Position numbers and translations under genes: made by a program. Positions 22,234-35,640 of a stretch of DNA of 64,000 nucleotides are shown here, piece by piece. Position 1 is the first letter of the stretch, and every line of letters begins with the position of its first letter. Under the pieces are notes generated by a model. The model saw nothing but the letters and a program-made list of their open reading frames with translations, searched no databases and was not told where the DNA came from. The stretch comes from Achatina immaculata. Its lineage: Eukaryota > Mollusca > Gastropoda > Stylommatophora > Achatinidae. The stretch lies in assembly GCA_009760885.1 (NCBI GenBank), contig CM019719.1, positions 40,681,084 through 40,745,083 of the forward strand, in the 5' to 3' direction.

Positions 22234-23080
22234 GTTTACAGCGTTAGCTATCAAGAAACTCAGTGGATCCTACCCCTCGGTTTTTGTGGTTTACTGCGAC
22301 TGCGATCTCTAGATTACTTTCGTCCTGACGAGAATAATTATCAGTCCGAAGCGCGAATTAGCCGATAATTACAAATAACAGTATTATTTTGTTCCTTTCC
22401 CTAGGACATTGGGTTCCAAAGACAACTAAATAACGACTGTAACAGCAGCCCTTGCTGGCGCTTACAAATAGCTCTTAAGTCCAGGTATTTATATTCGTGA
22501 GCCCCTGGCTCTGGTACAATGTTAGTATAAAAATAGATTGCTGTTGACAAATTTAAAACAAAAGAAGAAATTCATATTGTTTCAATATGGTACTGAGGCC
22601 TCGTATGTCGAACTCAGTTCTGTGTGACGATATTGGACTTTTATGATTACTAATTTACGGTGAATTCTAAAATAGAAAGTCTGATACTTGACCCAAAGGA
22701 CATCTCGACCCTTGTTGTTTTCAAGGAGCAGCGAATATGCTCAAGTGAAACATTTAGAAAGATGCTTTGATGTTGAACTAGCCAACCGACTTTTGTTTGC
22801 TTGCTTGTTTGCTTTTTTTGCGTTAATGTGAAATGTAAAACGAAACAAATAAATTTCGACCTGCTTCATAAATGGTTTAAATTAAAATCGAAAGTAAAAT
22901 GAACGAACTTTAAAAGTGACTAGAAATATTGGGAAGGACCGACTGGAAAAAGGGTAGTGTGAAGTATGAATCAAATCACAAGGCAAGATCAGTACTCCTC
23001 TGGTAGGTTTGATGATACATCTACGCTGGTAAATTGCATTTATTAAGTTATAGTACACATGATATGTCTCTGCCGGCAAG

Positions 23081-23720
23081 TTGCCATATCAAAGTTATAA
23101 CAGATACACGTTTCTGCTGACAAGTCAAGTTATGGGTAGACACGATAAGTTTCTGCTGATAAGTCAAGTTATGGGTAGACACTATATGTTTCTGCTGACA
23201 CGTCAAGTTATGGGTAGACACAATATGTTTCTGCTGACACGTCAAGTTATGGGTAGACACGATAAGTTTCTGTTGATAAGTCAAGTTATGGGTAGACACG
23301 ATATGTTTCTGCTGACACGTCAAGTTATGGGTAGACACAATATGTTTCTGCTGACAAGTCATGTTATGGGTAGACACGATATGTTTCTGCTGACAAGTAA
23401 AGTTATGGGTAGACACTATATGTTTCTGCTGACAAGTCAAGTTATGGGTAGACACGATAAGTTTCTGCTGACAAGTCAAGTTATGGGTAGACACGATATG
23501 TTTCTACTGACACGTCAAGTTATGGGTAGACACTATATGTTTCTGCTGACACGTCAAGTTATGGGTAGACACGATATGTTTCTACTGACACGTCAAGTTA
23601 TGGGTAGACACGATAAGTTTCTGCTGATAAATCAAGTTATGGGTAGACACGATACGTTTCTGCTGACAAGTCAAGTTATAGGTAGACACGATATGTTTCT
23701 GCGGACACGTCAAGTTGAAA
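23081..23720. repeat. 39-bp minisatellite, about 16 copies
   Basis: A unit containing GTCAAGTTATGGGTAGACAC repeats every 39 bp. Because 39 is a multiple of three, both strands stay open for long stretches (13-residue repeats). This is a by-product of the array and not evidence of a gene. The array starts about 270 bp beyond the distal P450 duplication unit. Confidence 0.93.
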
Positions 23721-24799
23721 ATACACTATATATTTCTGTTGACAAGTTCCGTTTGTTCAAATTTAATCTATCTTTTTAAATGTTCTTGTCATTTTAATAT
23801 GAATGAGTATTAAAGTGTTAAAAATTAAATACATATAAATTCTCACCCTACACTCTGTTGCTGATAGCCACTTTATTCCGTGTAATGTAGACAGATTTAA
23901 AATATTCATTATTTTACTTTAAAGGGCCCTCATCAAACTATAATTGTTCTCACTGAACGACACTATACTCATACATCCCAGTGCCATACCGATAGATGTT
24001 AATCTTCATTTTAAGCGCCCCACACCCCCCCCCCCAAAAAAAAAAATCTCAACCTTTCTGTTCAGACTGGTTGTCTTTCTTTTCATGAGCTGCTTGATCA
24101 ACCCAATAAAATATTATTTTCTCTCTTTTCATTTTCCCTGAAAGTTTTACCGTGATTATCGTGTTCTCTAACTTATGTCTTCTCGTGACACATTAACATA
24201 ATTTGATGATCTTTTCAGATGTTTTTTTGTTTGTTTGTTGTTAGTTTTCTAAGCAAAGTAAGGTACCGACGTTAGAAGATGGAAATGAAAACGCAGACCG
24301 TATTTTTGAACCCTACAAGACAAGAATCGCTTAATTAAAACCAGCAATATTGTATTTCAGAAGCCCTGCAGTATTTTTTTAAATTTTAATTTACGACAAG
24401 TGGCCTAGTTTCACTGAAAAGTGTAGTTATCGATAACAACTGTGCAGCATCCTAAAATAAAATCGTTGTACGTCATATATGATAATAAACAATCCACTTT
24501 TGAGGACTCCAAATGAAGAAATAATAAGGGACGATTATTAGAGTTTTTGAAAGCTGATATTTATTGTAAAGACGTTACAGTTTAAGTTTTTTGTTTTGTT
24601 TTGTTTTGTTTTGTTTTGTTGGGGGGGGGGGGGGTCCCTCTTTCTTTCATAGGACATTCATTTATTACATAATAATTAATACTTTGTTTCATATTTCTGT
24701 CTTTCTGTCTGAATAAAAAAATGCATGCGTGAAACAAATTAGATGATTTTCTTCTTCATCGTCATCATCTTCTTCTTTCCTACACGTTTATAATTTACT

Positions 24800-25370
24800 A
24801 GCTGATTACCCGGCGTTGTCCGGGTATTTATTTATCCCAATCAACAAAGTTCTATACATTTCCACAACCTTCTAGAAGGTTCTACGAAATTCTATTAATT
24901 TCCACAACGTTCTAGAAGGTTCTACAGAATCTAGACGGTTCTACAGAGTTCTATTCGACTAAACTTGGGCTTAAGTGTCACCGGGACTGTCACCAATCAG
25001 CTTAGCGACCCCGGACACTATGGATTCAACACGAATCTCGGTCAGTTTGGACATTTTATTTTTCAACCCTTCTCACCCCCATGCTGATGGGTGCTGAACT
25101 TGGACTTAAACGGCATCGGGAGTGTCACTATTCGTCTCATCAACCCCGAAAACTATGGACTCGACACTAATATCGGTCGTTTTTTTAAAAGTATTTTTAT
25201 GTCATCCCCTTCCCACCCGACCCCTAGGGGTATCTTGCCCACAGTATTTTTTTCCAGATTGTAGGTCATATGTGTACCAAGTTTGGTTGAAATTGCTCCA
25301 GGCGTTCAAGAGTTATGCTGTAACATACATACACAAACATACACACATCCTTTATATATATATCCGCAGT
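24800..25370 (+). repeat. Dispersed repeat with CCGGG hairpin start and microsatellite end
   Basis: Begins CTAGCTGATTACCCGGCG, forming a short hairpin (CCCGG...CCGGG). It ends with an ACCAAGTTTGGTTGAAATTG block, then (ACATACAC)n and (TA)n. This start and end layout is that of a widespread animal interspersed repeat, but I cannot name its class. Internally, TTCTAGAAGGTTCTAC motifs repeat. Confidence 0.55.
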
Positions 25371-26288
25371 TATGTCCCTTGTGTAACTTTGACGAATTTA
25401 TTTTAGTTCATGTATGGAGCTAGTATATTTGTCTCTGCGGCGTACTTCATAGTCTGTACAGTCATGGAGGATGTGGTCCGCATTTTGAGGTGCATGGACG
25501 TACTGGATACTGGATAAGACAAAGAGCTGTTGCTGGTTCGCGGACCTGCTTCATTACACTCGAGGCATGCCCAATAAAGGTTCTGCATACGACATTAGGA
25601 TGCCCTTTAGGGTTTCTCTCATGTGATTCCAATGATGTTTTGGTTATAAATTGCTCATGTTCTGGCGCACAACAGGGATTTACTTCCACTTCCTCTAATT
25701 ATATGTAAGGGCCGTGAGGCGTGAACTAAATAAAACTAAACGATTATTTTTGGAATATGTCGCTTGATTGCCAAACTTAAATATAAAATATACATTGAAA
25801 TTAGAACAAAATCAGATTGCTCCGAGCTTACTGTTATGTACGGTAAAAATATCTTGAATAAGTAAATTTATCAATCTGTCGTAAGAAGAGAGGAAGTAAT
25901 GTAAAAAGCATCATCATCATCATTATTAAGAGTGAGTAATGGTGTGTGTAATCCTATGTTCTGTTGACAATTTTAGTGAATTTATCTGTTGATAATGCAG
26001 GAGTTTCGAGTCGGTTAATCTACCGTGGCTTGATAAGTCGATGCAGCGATAATTGTCTCCATATCTATTGTTTTCAGAGGCTCTGCTGCTTCTTTTACTT
26101 ACAGTAGGCCTATAACATGGTGATTAACTCCATTCGATGTTGGGAAAACCATACTTCGTGGTAGGCGCATCTGCTTATGATTGCGGTGTCATACGAAAAG
26201 AAAACAAAGATCACAAGGCATATGTTGCAATAAGAAGAGATAGAACTTTTGAACTGCTGTAACACACGATAAATAGTGTACAAACAAG

Positions 26289-26518
26289 AACAATGCAGAG
26301 ATAAGACAGATGACTGAACAACAACCAGTCTCATGGGTGATCAGGAAAAGGAGATGGACATATGTTGGTCACTTGATGAGAAGAAATGATCAGAGAATCC
26401 CAAAACAAGCTATCAAGTGGAACACAACAGGCCGAAGAAAAAGAGGCAGACCGCGTGAAACTCTGAAGAGGACATTATTAAGAGAGGCCAAATTAACAGG
26501 CATAAAATCCTCATAAAA
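26289..26518 (+). mobile_element. LINE 3' fragment (family B)
   Basis: Reads EIRQMTEQQPVSWVIRKRRW, then GHLMRRNDQRIPKQAIKWN, KRGRPRETLKRTLLREAKL. The sequence is almost the same as in 58300-58520, so the family was active fairly recently. The 3' tail is missing. Confidence 0.82.
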
Positions 26519-27835
26519 CAGGGATACTGCTAATATTCCGTTGTGATTGTTCTTCTCGATGAAGTGTAATATTTGGCACTGCAGAATTATACAGCGGATG
26601 AAGATAATCTCATACAAGTGTCAGATTGTTTCAAATTATTGCAACTAAATCTAAAACCTCTTTTCCCTTTCTTTTAATGAATCCTGAAATGGGAAAAAAA
26701 AACTGAGAAGGAAAAAAAATTAGATCTCCAATTAATTCATTAAAATCTCAAGGAACTAAAAAATATATATTGGACAAATTATTAATAATACTGTAATTAC
26801 AGCAATAATAACAGTAACAATGATAATACGACAATCGAGCGTGACCTTCTCGGTTAATGGAACAAGGGCAGGTCACTTAATTGTTGTAAACAAATAACAA
26901 CTTTTATCCAGTCTTTCATCAAGTAGAACACAAATGAAGCAAAGTCAACAATAGCTGAACAATTCAAAAAGAAAATGAAAAAAAAAATCGAATATGACCT
27001 TCAGATGGCAACATCTTGACCTTCATGACGACACCCAAAAGTCATACTTCATTATCCCCCCCCCCCCACATTTCTACTGATACTAATACATAAAGAAAGT
27101 GGGAAAAAAGCGACAACTATAATATAATTAAATAACAAACAACGGTCAGTCTAGTCACATTTCTTGTCATAAAATGCAATAAAACCATGAAAATGGGGAG
27201 AAACCCAGTAGCATATGACCTTCCCATCTTTTTTTCCCCTTTTTTAAAAATAAAATCGAACTGGTGTCCGTGTTAAACATCACTAGAGCGTTGTAATCCA
27301 ACAGCTAAAGACGTTTAGTCATAGTTTACTTCAATGACAAAATTATGATAACCGGGGAATTAGAAGTTCTCTTTAATATGGAGATCTCGCAATAGCAACT
27401 ATAGTCTTCTGTTTGAATGAAGAACGAACTTAGATTACCGTCGATAATATTAGCAGCTCTGATAACAGACAAGCCTTTGAAGTTTTTTAATGTTCATTTC
27501 AATTAAGAGAACCATGGAATGCATTAGAAAAAAAAGGGCGAACTAACATCACAAGGAGGCCTAAATATAAACAGAGGTCTGCATTCTGTAAGAAAGGGAG
27601 GCGCAGACATGTTCTTTGAAACCGAGAGGGAACAGGGGATTCAGTTACGCCAGTTTTAAAAAAAAAACAAATGATAAGTGTGAAATGACCTGTCATGTAT
27701 AACAAGTTATTTATCACATACAAAATTTAATTAATGTCAGTTATTCATCATTTAACACCATTTATATGAATTACACACACTGAAACTTTTTTTAATTCCA
27801 TCTTTGTCATTCTCATCCCACACGTCAATATATAA

Positions 27836-28692
27836 ACTAGGAAAAAAAAGTAAGAACAGCTTTATTACTTAACGACTACAAAGTTGTGACGTTTCGACAT
27901 GAGCCTAATCATACAGACATATACAGGACGAAAAATTAGAGAGAAGAGATAAAATATAGATTCACATGAATCATATGTTAATAACAAGAAATGAAATGAA
28001 TAGAGCACTTAGCTATAACTTTAAAAAATATGTAGCTTTTCCGACCCTCGTTCAGAAATGCGTCCGTTCAAAATGTGCTACGGTCAAAATGTGCTCGTTC
28101 AGGAATGTACAGAAATGTGCATGGTGGAGCGTATAGAATGTTTAACTAGAGACTTGTGACACATAACATTCTCCTCTTCCACAATCATAATCCCTCAACA
28201 CTAAGCTTCATTCTCTTCTCACTTGTTACATATAGTTCAGAACATCCTCACATCATTGCATTACAACCCTCTATCCCAACCATAATCATTTATTTCACCT
28301 TCTCTTGGCTAGGTTACCATTGTATCACTCTCAACAGTTTCCTCATCTACCACCCTCATTTACGATCCACCTATCACACATCACAAGTCTCTAAGCATTC
28401 TATACGCTCCACCATGCGCATTTCTGAACGAGCACATTTTGAACGTAGCACATTCTGAACGGGCGCATTTCTGAACGAGGGTCGGAAAAGCTACATATTC
28501 TTTCAAGTTATAGCTAATGTTCTCTATTCATTTTATTTATTTATTTTTTAACATAGGATTCATGTGAATCTATAATTTATCTCCTCTCTCTAATTCTTCG
28601 TCCTGTGTGTGTTTGTATAATTAAGGGTCATACCGAAACTTCACAACTTTGTAGTCGTTAAGTAATAAAGCGGTTCCTATTTTTTCCTAGTT
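27836..28692. mobile_element. Long inverted-repeat (foldback) element
   Basis: The left arm (27836-28150) and the right arm (about 28375-28692) are near-perfect reverse complements. Shared landmarks are AACTAGGAAAAA at the tips, CTTTATTACTTAACGACTAC, ACAAAGTTGTGA, AGATTCACATGAATC, TAGCTTTTCCGACCCTCG and GCATGGTGGAGCGTATAGAA. A central spacer of about 225 bp lacks coding signals. A second copy of the right half and spacer lies at 31880-32390 in the opposite orientation, so this is a repeated element and not a chance palindrome. Confidence 0.88.
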
Positions 28693-30032
28693 TATATATT
28701 TTGGTATCACAGCTTTACTGCAGTGCTTCGTGTATAGTTGTATACTTAAACACTAATTATTGTGTATCCACACGTCAGTTCTGTTGTCTGTCTCTAATGA
28801 AGTGCATAGGCAGCAGAAATGTTATTAGGATTGACGGCAGCCATTGCAGGAAAACAGTGTCCTCTGAAAATGTGAAATGCAAGAAATGTCACTTTATGAA
28901 AATTAGAAAAAGCACTTACCTACTTTTTAATAATAAAAAGATGATGCCAGCCCACCACTTCCCTAGTTTGATGCAGGGACTATGTGCTTCATTTTTGTTG
29001 CCCTATTAGCGTATTTTAAAAATGTTCTTTTGTTCTTGTTCAATGAATCCACTCAGTAACTTATTAAACACAAACGTTTTCTGGCTTATTTATGTTCTTT
29101 CAATATTTTATACTCCTTTCGTTCAGTATTTGCAAGACGTATATGTAGCCTGCCGCCAATGTAAGAATTGTGTCTATTAGCTATAAAGTCTGAGGAGAAA
29201 CTGAGAAAGACTGTGTCACGTGGAAGGCAACTTTGTACGAGGGCTCACTATTATACGACCAAACTTGGAAGTTGAAAGACGCATGCGCAATCAAACGGAT
29301 CTTTGCGAAACAAACTTTGCTTGTTGTTAGTGTGGCTAATTAGGCAAATCCAACATTGGTAGAGTAACCCACGAGAGAAGCTGTTCAACAAGATGATGTC
29401 TGGCAAAAACCCACTACAGTTGATAACCGCTTGCTTCAAAACTGTGTTGTTATATAAAAAGTGCTAATAGCTTGTCCATAAAATTTGTTCAATTTCAGAT
29501 CCCGCCTCATAACGCACGAACTACCATGTTCATTTGTCCATCATGTAATACCTGAATTCGGTCTTGGGTATTGAAGCTAAATGCCAAGCAAATATCGGGC
29601 GTGGAACTTTAGAACTTACTTCAATTTCTCGAAGTGCTAGCTTGAAAGTTGCTGTATAGCAACAGCTTAGTGAACGATGATGGAATCTTTACCATCTTTG
29701 GCGCGGTGGAATCTTATTATAAACTATGACACTGCCGTTTTTAAAGGCATCGGTCCATGTTCTTATGCGTCCCGGAAATAAAGAAAACCAGCTTAGTTTA
29801 CCTGGGTAATATAGGAGGTGAAGGGACAGGATCAATACTCAGACCAAGGCAAAGATGAACAGACAACATGGATGAAGACATAAGAGATCTAGCATGAGCT
29901 GGAAAGCTAGAGAGAGAGAGAGAGAGAGAGAGAAGAGAGAGAGAGATAGTAAGCTATGATTATCAGGATCATCTCCAAGACTGTGACAGCCGTGCCGCAT
30001 AAGATTAATCTCGATGCATTTATAACAATACA

Positions 30033-30940
30033 TATCTTACATCTTACATCCTTCCCGTGCCGTTAAACGTCACATAGAACATGCTTAGTAGTTCGCCAAG
30101 TTTTCCTGTTGTCGGCGAGCTTTTTAACCTCATCAAGGAATTTTATGCCTACTCACTTAATAATGCTCTCTTTAGAGTTTCACGTGGTCGACATCTTTTT
30201 CTTCGGGCTTTTGTGTTCCACTTGATAGCTTGTTTTGGGATTCTCTGATTGTTTCTTCTCATCCCATTTTTCTGATCACCCATAAGACAGCTTGATGTTC
30301 ACTCATCTGCTTTATCTCTGCGTTGTTTTTTAAAAAATTCATTCCACTTTATAACGAGTATTTTCCTTAGGAATTTGTTTTCAAATCTGAGACAGTTTGT
30401 TGTCTATTTCTCTAGTTGTTTTCCAGCTTTCATATGAATAAATTAGCTTGTTTTTTGTGCTTATAACTTCTGGGTGCCATATGTTCTCAAGATTCTTGAA
30501 GGTCAATGCTGCATTTGCATTTCTAATTCTAACTTCCTTTCTGATGTCATCATCCAGGTCTATGTAGTTGCCAAGGTATGCAAATTGGTTGACTTCTTCA
30601 GCAGCTGTTTCTTCTACATATATTTTTCCTTATTGGGAAGTTTCATTATTTTTGTTTTTCCCCCTTGTTAATTTCAAGTCATATTTTGGTAGTCAGTGAA
30701 GACAGAGTGTCTGTTTTTTCTTGCATCGAACTCACATTGTCACTGATAAGAATTATGTCATCTGCAAAATCAAGACCTTCTAGTTGGGTCTCATGTGTCT
30801 GTCAATGCCCGTTTTACCTGTGCAACATTTTTTTCATTACGAAGTCTACGGCAGTTCCAAAGAGCAAGGGAGATAGTATACATCCTTGTTTCACGCCTGT
30901 TTCATTCTGGGACCATTCGTTTATTCCTTCTTATATACAA
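30033..30940 (-). mobile_element. LINE fragment (family B), RT to 3' tail
   Basis: On the minus strand it runs from the RT motif EWSQNETGVKQGC-like (near 30880-30930), through the FADDI catalytic box (near 30740-30765), to the conserved tail GACGTTTAACGGCACGGGAA at about 30048-30075. Many stops. Confidence 0.75.
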
Positions 30941-31879
30941 TACATATAACACCTAGCAAATGTGTCCCCTAACCTTCCCCCTTTCCTCAGAAAGTGTCCG
31001 GAGGTTATCTCATCACATCCATACCGAAGCGTTAATTTCAACCAAGTAATTCGTGGAATCGAATACATAATTATATTAGCCTGTAATTCTTCCCAAAATT
31101 TCCTGTATTATTTGTCAGTGTCTTCTTCCATATGATGGCTTCACTATTACGCTCAGCATATGGTAACATTTAACCCACATAACTGACAAGTTCAAATGCT
31201 CTAATTGTTTTCAGAATTCAGAGGTGTCTGTCTTCAATGTCAGCACGGTTCTGGTAATCATTATTTATAATTTTTGGTTAGTGTGATTATATGCACGTAA
31301 CTTAGATCGGTTTGGCTATGTTCTGGCGTAAATATGGACGATATTAACAACAGGATAGTTGTGCAGAAGTCTAGGTCGCAGACTCAGTGCAGGACAGCGT
31401 GGCCTTTAATGGACACTGTTTTATACAGTAAACTTGTCTTTGGCACAAAACATTCTGCTACTGGTCCAGCTTATATGAAGATTATTCTGAACTCGTGTCT
31501 CAGTCCATTTTTTACATTCTTTTTTTCACTTTAATCTTTCTTAATCCACAAAATTCATGCCTACATTTCTAGTTCTGCTGACTGTGATTCTGCATGTTTC
31601 ATGGCATTACTCTGACGAACGGTTGGACACATTTACCTTTGAGGTGTTTTATGTGCGTACGACTCACTGGGAGAAAATATGACAGAGTGAATATAGGGTT
31701 ACCAAAAGTGACCAGGATCCTGTCCTTCCTCTCTGTGATGATCCTAGTAGCCAGTTGAGGTGCTTCTACAGTCTGGCTCATTGTGTTGCCATGCTGACAG
31801 AATCTGACCAGAGAGCATGCATCTGTGGTGTATCCTGCATATTGAAACCAGCCACAGCAACCCTATTCCAGTCTAGCAC

Positions 31880-32390
31880 GATGCCTAAATGTATAAACTT
31901 GTAAGAGGCTGTGTTCAGAAGTGCGCATGGTGGCGTGTAGATAATGTTTAAATGGAGACTCGTGATGTGTGATAGGTGGGTGGTAAATGGGAAGGGAGGA
32001 GGGGAATCGTAGAAAGGGGAGAGAGTTTTACACTGGTAATCTAGCTGTGAGAAGGTGGGATAGATGGTTATAACTGGGGTAGAGGGATTGTAATCAGATG
32101 CTGTGAGGAGGTGCTGAACCATGTGTTACAAGTGAGAAAGTAGTGCAACTTAGTGCAGAAGAAATATGAACGTGGAAGAGGGGAATGTTAGGTGTAGCTG
32201 AATTGCGAGTTAAAACTATGTGGTTCCATTCCTTTTGTTTTCATGTGAATTTATATTTTATCTTCACTCCTCATTTCTTCGTCCTGTGTGTTTTTGTATG
32301 ATTAGGTTCACACAGAAACGCCACAAATGTGTGCTCGTAGTAGAGCTTTCCCTACTGTTTTTCCTAGTTTATACATTTAGTTATCACATA
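31880..32390 (-). mobile_element. Second copy of the foldback element, diverged
   Basis: Matches the spacer and one arm of 27836-28692: GTGCGCATGGTGG, GAGACTCGTGATGTGTGATA, ACATGTGTTACAAGTGAGAA-like and GTGTTTTTGTATGATTAGG. It ends in TTTTTCCTAGTTTATACA. The other arm is largely missing. Confidence 0.7.
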
Positions 32391-33289
32391 TTTACTGCAG
32401 TGGCGTCGTGTATAGTTATATACTTCATTTTATTTACTTATACACTAATTATTCGCGTGTAACACAATGCCTGTTTCGATACTTTCAGTATGTCTCGTCG
32501 GCTGCAAAGAGCAGCATTTTGAAATTCCAGATAATATTTAATTTGCTTTTACGGTCTATTTCTACAATCTAATTCTAATGTTTAATTCTAATCTAATTAT
32601 ACAGCCTAATTTTAATGATTTAAACCAAATTTGAAAGAATTTTATTTCCTTAAAAAAAAAAAATTAAAAATTACGAAATGAATTTGGCTAAAAAACTGTA
32701 CAACATACTGGCAAGGACGGTACAAAACTGAAAGCAACATTCCAAGATTTCGGCCAGAATCGTCATCGTTTTCCTGGAAACTGAGAATAATGCATACCAA
32801 AAGTGAATTCAGTAAGGACAGGTTTTGTGATTTGTATGCAAGGAAAGATAAAACTGTTAACGTATTAGCTGTAGTAAATAGCCTACAAGGAGTTTGTGAA
32901 CTACGATACACACGAAAACTTGTTGCATCACTTTTTAATATGCTGGCTTAGAAAGTGTTATCGGTGATTCCAGCGAACACCATTCTTCGATCAGTGTGTT
33001 ATCAGTTCGTTACCGTAAGTTCAACAGAAACAAGAACAGCTATAACATTATTAGACAGTATTAGACCGAAGCAGAAAGTAAATAATAGAAAGCACAATTT
33101 TTGTAAACGGTAAATAGAATCGGTAACATGATTAGGCATATATGTTTTTTTAAAATTTATTTTAACGGACTATCAAGAATAGCACATGCCAAACCGAAAC
33201 AGAGTCGAAACATATGAGAAACATCTTGTGTAATTTATCCCTGTCACTGAACGTGAGAGAATTCTAAATTGTTATATGAGCCATATACT

Positions 33290-33710
33290 GTGAAAATGAT
33301 TCATGGACACTGATCAGATTAAAGATGGCCAGAGGCAACAGAGATATGACTTCTCAGAAGAATGTTAAGTGTAGCACTTAAAGCTTAGACAACGAACGAG
33401 GACTGCTTAACAGAGGCAAATGGAGAAAGGAATCTAATTAAATCCGTAATAAAACAACATTCTTTGGACATGTAATGGGAAGGGAAGACTTGAAAGTATC
33501 ATATCAATAGGAAAAATATTTAGAGAGAGAGAGAGAGAGCTGGGGAAAGTCAAGAGAGAAAAACACGGACAGTCTAACACATTGGCATAATAAAGTGTCA
33601 CCAGCTGAGCTGATGGAAGATATCATGGGCTGAGATATACTTGGATGGCTGCAATGAAAACTTTCTGACAGAACTCCAAATAATGATGGCAAACCCATTG
33701 TTGCTAATCT
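33290..33710 (+). mobile_element. Decayed LINE C-terminal fragment
   Basis: Translated in pieces it gives RRMLS, TTFFGHVMGRE, LESIISIGKI and HQLS-like segments, the usual order at the C-terminus of LINE reverse transcriptases. It has a (GA)n insertion and stops. Confidence 0.5.
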
Positions 33711-34279
33711 AGTTTCAGTATGAAGAGATCATGTATCTTCTTTCATAAGATGTCTTACATGTTTCTGTTTCTGCTGGTCCAGATTCTTATCAGTTGCAAG
33801 TTGTGAGCATATTTAATTATGGGAAAAATATCTGTTTGTAAAAGTCTGGATATGGTAGATAATAAGAAATGTTTTGTGTGGTTAGTTTGCAAAAGTCAGC
33901 ATTTACTGCTGATTTACAAAATACATTAGGAACCCATTAAAACTGCTGAAAACTGGTTTTTAACAAAATTTAACAATTCAGAAGCCATGAATGCCTGACT
34001 TTAGGTTGTACACAACCACCTGCACAATTTTTTTTCCCTTTCCTTTCTTATTTTTTTTTTAAATTGGGGGTGGTGGGAGGGTGTGCATGTGGCTCTTGAA
34101 AATGAAGATACAAATATTTTACAATGCAGAAATAACTTACTGTAACATCCACAAATGCTGTCTTTGTATTGCTTCCTGATTCCAACATCTTATTTTGAAA
34201 TGAGTTTTGCTTTTCATGTTCCATATAACAGAACAAATAATTAAAGCCCCTAACTTATTATACATGATCTGGATTCTTT

Positions 34280-35640
34280 GAAAAAGCTAGTGCTGGACTG
34301 CAAAAAAAACAAATAGAAAAGCATGGATATTGGAAAACACACAGAAGCACATACATGAAAGACAAGCAGCCAAATTAGCCATGTTGAATATAAAGACAGA
34401 TCTTGGAAAAGATTTGGCGAAAGCAACATACAAAGACAATAAAGTAAAAAGTTCAGCTAGAAGGGATAAAAGAGAATGCATAGACAATATGATGAAAGAG
34501 GCAGAGAAAGCAGCAAAAACAGGAGACAGCAAAACTCTGTATAACATACAAAAGAGGCTAATGAGTACTATTACATCTTAAAGAAAGACCAATCTTTAGC
34601 AAAACTGGAACTCCATTAACATCAAGTAAAGACCAAAAGCAAAGATGGGCCGAACAATTCCAAAAGAATTGATAAACTTTCAAATTGACTTACCAATCCC
34701 ACAACTAAATGTCAGCCTAGATGAAAGTACATTGGATGAAATTGAAACAGCAGTGAATCTAATGGCTAACAACAAAGCTGCCGGTGAAGATGAAATAACA
34801 CCCGAAATATTAAAAGCTATCAACAGTGACAGCATGAGACAACTACAGAGAATGTTTACTAAAATTTGGAAAGAAGAAAAGATCCTTTCTAAATGGAAAA
34901 AAAAGAAATCATTATTAAAATACCAAAAAAGGTAACCTTAGCGACAGCAGTAATTGGAGAGGAGTAACCTTACTATCATTTGTTTCAAAAGTATTTTGCA
35001 AAGGTATTCTGAATAGAATTAAAGATATAGTGGATACTGCAACAAGAGAGGAACAAGCAGGATTTCAAAAAGGGAGAAGCTGTCTCAACCAGATCTTTAC
35101 TCTAAGAATAATACCTGAAGAACATATTTCAAAGCAAAAACCATTAATCCTGAACTTTATAAACTTTAAAAAGCGTTTGAAAGCATACACAGAGATTCAT
35201 TGTGGAGAATTTTAAGTCTATGTGGAAGACCATCTAAAATTATCAACATCATTAAGGATCTCAATAACGGATATGTTTGTGCAGTCAACACAGAAGAAGG
35301 AATGAGTGAATGGTTCCAGAATGAAACAGGTGTGAAACAAGGATATACACTATCTCCTTTGCTTTTTGGAATTACCATAGACTTGGAATGAATTCAAGAA
35401 CAATGCAGAGATAAGGCAGATGAGCCAACAACTCAGTTCATGGGTGATCAGGAAAAGGAGATGGACACGTGATGAGAAGAAACAGTCAGAGAATCCCAAA
35501 ACAAGCTATCAAGTGGAACACTCAACAGACCAAAGAAAAAGAGGTCAACCATGTGAAACTCTAAAGAGTATATTATTAAGATTAATTCATTGAGCATAAC
35601 ATCCCTTGATGAGATTGAAAAACTCACAGAAAGACAGGAC
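34280..35640 (+). mobile_element. LINE (family B), RT domain fused to its 3' end by internal deletion
   Basis: Open segments at 34330-34581, 34645-34935, 35030-35215 and 35200-35391. They carry KARRDKRECIDNM-like linker, NNKAAGEDEITPEILKAI, REEQAGFQKGRSCLNQIFTL, LWRILSLCGRP and NETGVKQGYTLSPLLFG. At about 35395 the FADD core is skipped and the sequence resumes in the C-terminal part (AATGCAGAGATAAGGCAGAT...). Stops and the internal deletion show it is inactive. Confidence 0.8.

Larger units (their letters stand above)
19975..22811. repeat. 2.83-kb tandem duplication, unit 2
   Basis: Second, gene-distal unit. Unit-specific changes include one synonymous change in exon 2 and a 3-bp indel upstream of exon 1. 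Non-duplicated sequence resumes after TTGCTTGTTTGCTTTTTT near 22811. Confidence 0.95.

Noticed and set aside
23081..23779. 232-codon plus-strand frame and a 148-codon minus-strand frame as repeat proteins
   Set aside because: Both are produced by a 39-bp minisatellite whose period is divisible by three. There are no splice or start context signals, and both strands are equally open.
29390..29466. Short ATG frame (MMSGKNPLQL) as PARG exon 1
   Set aside because: No convincing donor gives the phase required by 39113, and I recall no matching PARG N-terminus.
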